Assembly (NCBI GenBank): GCA_964577175.1
Contig: CAZNYC010000188.1
Span: 1 to 5,938, forward strand
Reading direction: 5' to 3'
Source: BS750m-G62 sp964577175
GTDB lineage: Bacteria > Planctomycetota > Phycisphaerae > FEN-1346
Length of the DNA stretch: 5,938 nt
Made by a program: the position numbers and the translations under genes
Shown: piece by piece, positions 5,591-5,938 of the stretch
Position numbering within the stretch: the stretch's first letter is position 1
How the letters are laid out: each line of letters begins with the position of its first letter
Notes under the pieces: model-generated
Told to the model about the DNA's origin: nothing
Database searches by the model: none
Seen by the model: only the letters and a program-made list of their open reading frames with translations

Positions 5591-5663
5591 CCCCTTTTTT
5601 CAACTTTTTGATCGGAATGCGCGCCGGTGCGCCGAAACGCGCGCGGAACTTACCCCTTTTTTC
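5591..5663. repeat. Paired CCCCTTTTTTC motifs, 62 bases apart
   Basis: CCCCTTTTTTC occurs at 5591-5601 and again at 5653-5663. GGGTAAG at 5574-5580 is the inverse of CTTACCC at 5649-5655, so the segment can close into a large stem. Read on the minus strand, both motifs are AAAAAAGGGG followed by a pyrimidine and A. They look like remnants of a dispersed intergenic repeat. Confidence 0.4.
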
Positions 5664-5780
5664 GATACATGGGCGGCAGGCGATATGAATTATAGGATAA
5701 GTCAGGCAACAGGGCTTCGGGATTAGGCATTAGGCAACGGCGGAAAGGCAGGGAAAACAACAACGGGAAACGGCGAACGG

Positions 5781-5814
5781 CCACGGCGAGATTCTTCGCT
5801 GCGCTCAGAATGAC
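5781..5814 (-). repeat. VILRERSD/VILSAAKNL-type repeat, copy 2
   Basis: On the minus strand this reads GTCATTCTGAG, a short variable centre, then CGAAGAATCTCGCCGTGG. It shares both flanks with 2570-2610 but has a shorter middle. The ATTCT/AGAAT pairing is kept. Its minus-strand translation contains VILSAAKNL, a widely seen spurious peptide. Confidence 0.8.
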
Positions 5815-5842
5815 AGCGCACGGCAGCCGCTGGCAACGGACC

Positions 5843-5863
5843 AATGACGAATGACGAATGACA
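5843..5863. repeat. Short tandem array AATGACG x3
   Basis: Three consecutive 7-base units at 5843-5849, 5850-5856 and 5857-5863; the last ends in A in place of G. It lies between two copies of the VILRERSD-type repeat, a common setting for such decayed arrays. Three units are too few to act as a clear binding array. Confidence 0.6.
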
Positions 5864-5867
5864 AAGG

Positions 5868-5912
5868 CCACGGCGAGATGCTTCGTCGGCCTGGCGGCCT
5901 CCTCAGCATGAC
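5868..5912 (-). repeat. VILRERSD-type repeat, variant copy 3
   Basis: On the minus strand it starts GTCATGCTGAG and ends CGAAGCATCTCGCCGTGG, with a longer GC-rich centre. Compared with copies 1 and 2, ATTCT has become ATGCT and AGAAT has become AGCAT, a compensatory double change that preserves the outer stem. Confidence 0.75.
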
Positions 5913-5938
5913 GGCGCGCGGCTCGTGGCGCGCGCGGC

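Larger units (their letters stand above)
5464..5938. other. Non-coding tail of the window
   Basis: No frame in these 475 bases shows a protein signature. Short open frames are translations of repeats; for example, the minus-strand frame over 5650-5871 contains VILSAAKNLAV. The middle part (about 5560-5780) is clearly less GC-rich than the genes, with several A and T runs. Identified contents are the hairpin at 5518-5558, paired T-run motifs at 5591-5663, repeats at 5781-5814 and 5868-5912, an AATGACG triplet array and a doubled ATTAGGC word at 5722-5735. The last 25 bases are a simple GCGC-rich stretch. Confidence 0.75.

Noticed and set aside
5650..5871. A small minus-strand open frame of 73 codons.
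   Set aside because: Its translation contains VILSAAKNL and comes from the intergenic repeat at 5781-5814 and the AATGACG array; there is no ribosome binding site or protein signature.

Overview
The window is a very GC-rich piece of bacterial chromosome with strong G/C preference at third codon positions. Its intergenic DNA is packed with stem-loop repeats, including the family that gives conceptual peptides such as VILRERSDRR and VILSAAKNLAV, and short decayed tandem words (AATGACG, ATTAGGC). Together with the secreted SGNH hydrolase, this looks most like a Planctomycetota-type genome or metagenome bin. That placement is inferred from style, not from a marker gene.

Layout. Positions 1-692 (minus strand) hold the N-terminal 230 codons of a zinc metallopeptidase of family M48, running off the left edge. 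A 576-base divergent intergenic region (693-1268) follows, filled with hairpins, a candidate promoter and one copy of a 113-base structured repeat. On the plus strand come an exported SGNH/GDSL hydrolase (1269-2555), a 200-base repeat-bearing gap, a fused single-chain iron-sulfur L-serine dehydratase (2756-4315), and an ornithine cyclodeaminase/mu-crystallin family oxidoreductase (4320-5339). A second, inverted copy of the 113-base repeat begins 11 bases after the last stop codon. The final 475 bases (5464-5938) carry no recognisable gene, only hairpins and repeat copies.

Function. The serine dehydratase and the ornithine cyclodeaminase-family enzyme are 4 bases apart, and the second gene's ribosome binding site lies inside the end of the first, so they are almost certainly co-translated. 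The first makes pyruvate and ammonia from serine. The second is an NAD(P)-dependent enzyme of a family that acts on amino acids, cyclic imines or pyruvate plus ammonia. The hydrolase upstream probably has its own transcript, and the M48 gene is transcribed divergently.

No defence system, CRISPR array, transposase or other clearly new multi-gene system is visible. The most unusual content is non-coding: at least four families of short structured repeats, several of whose paired copies differ by compensatory base changes that preserve the stems.
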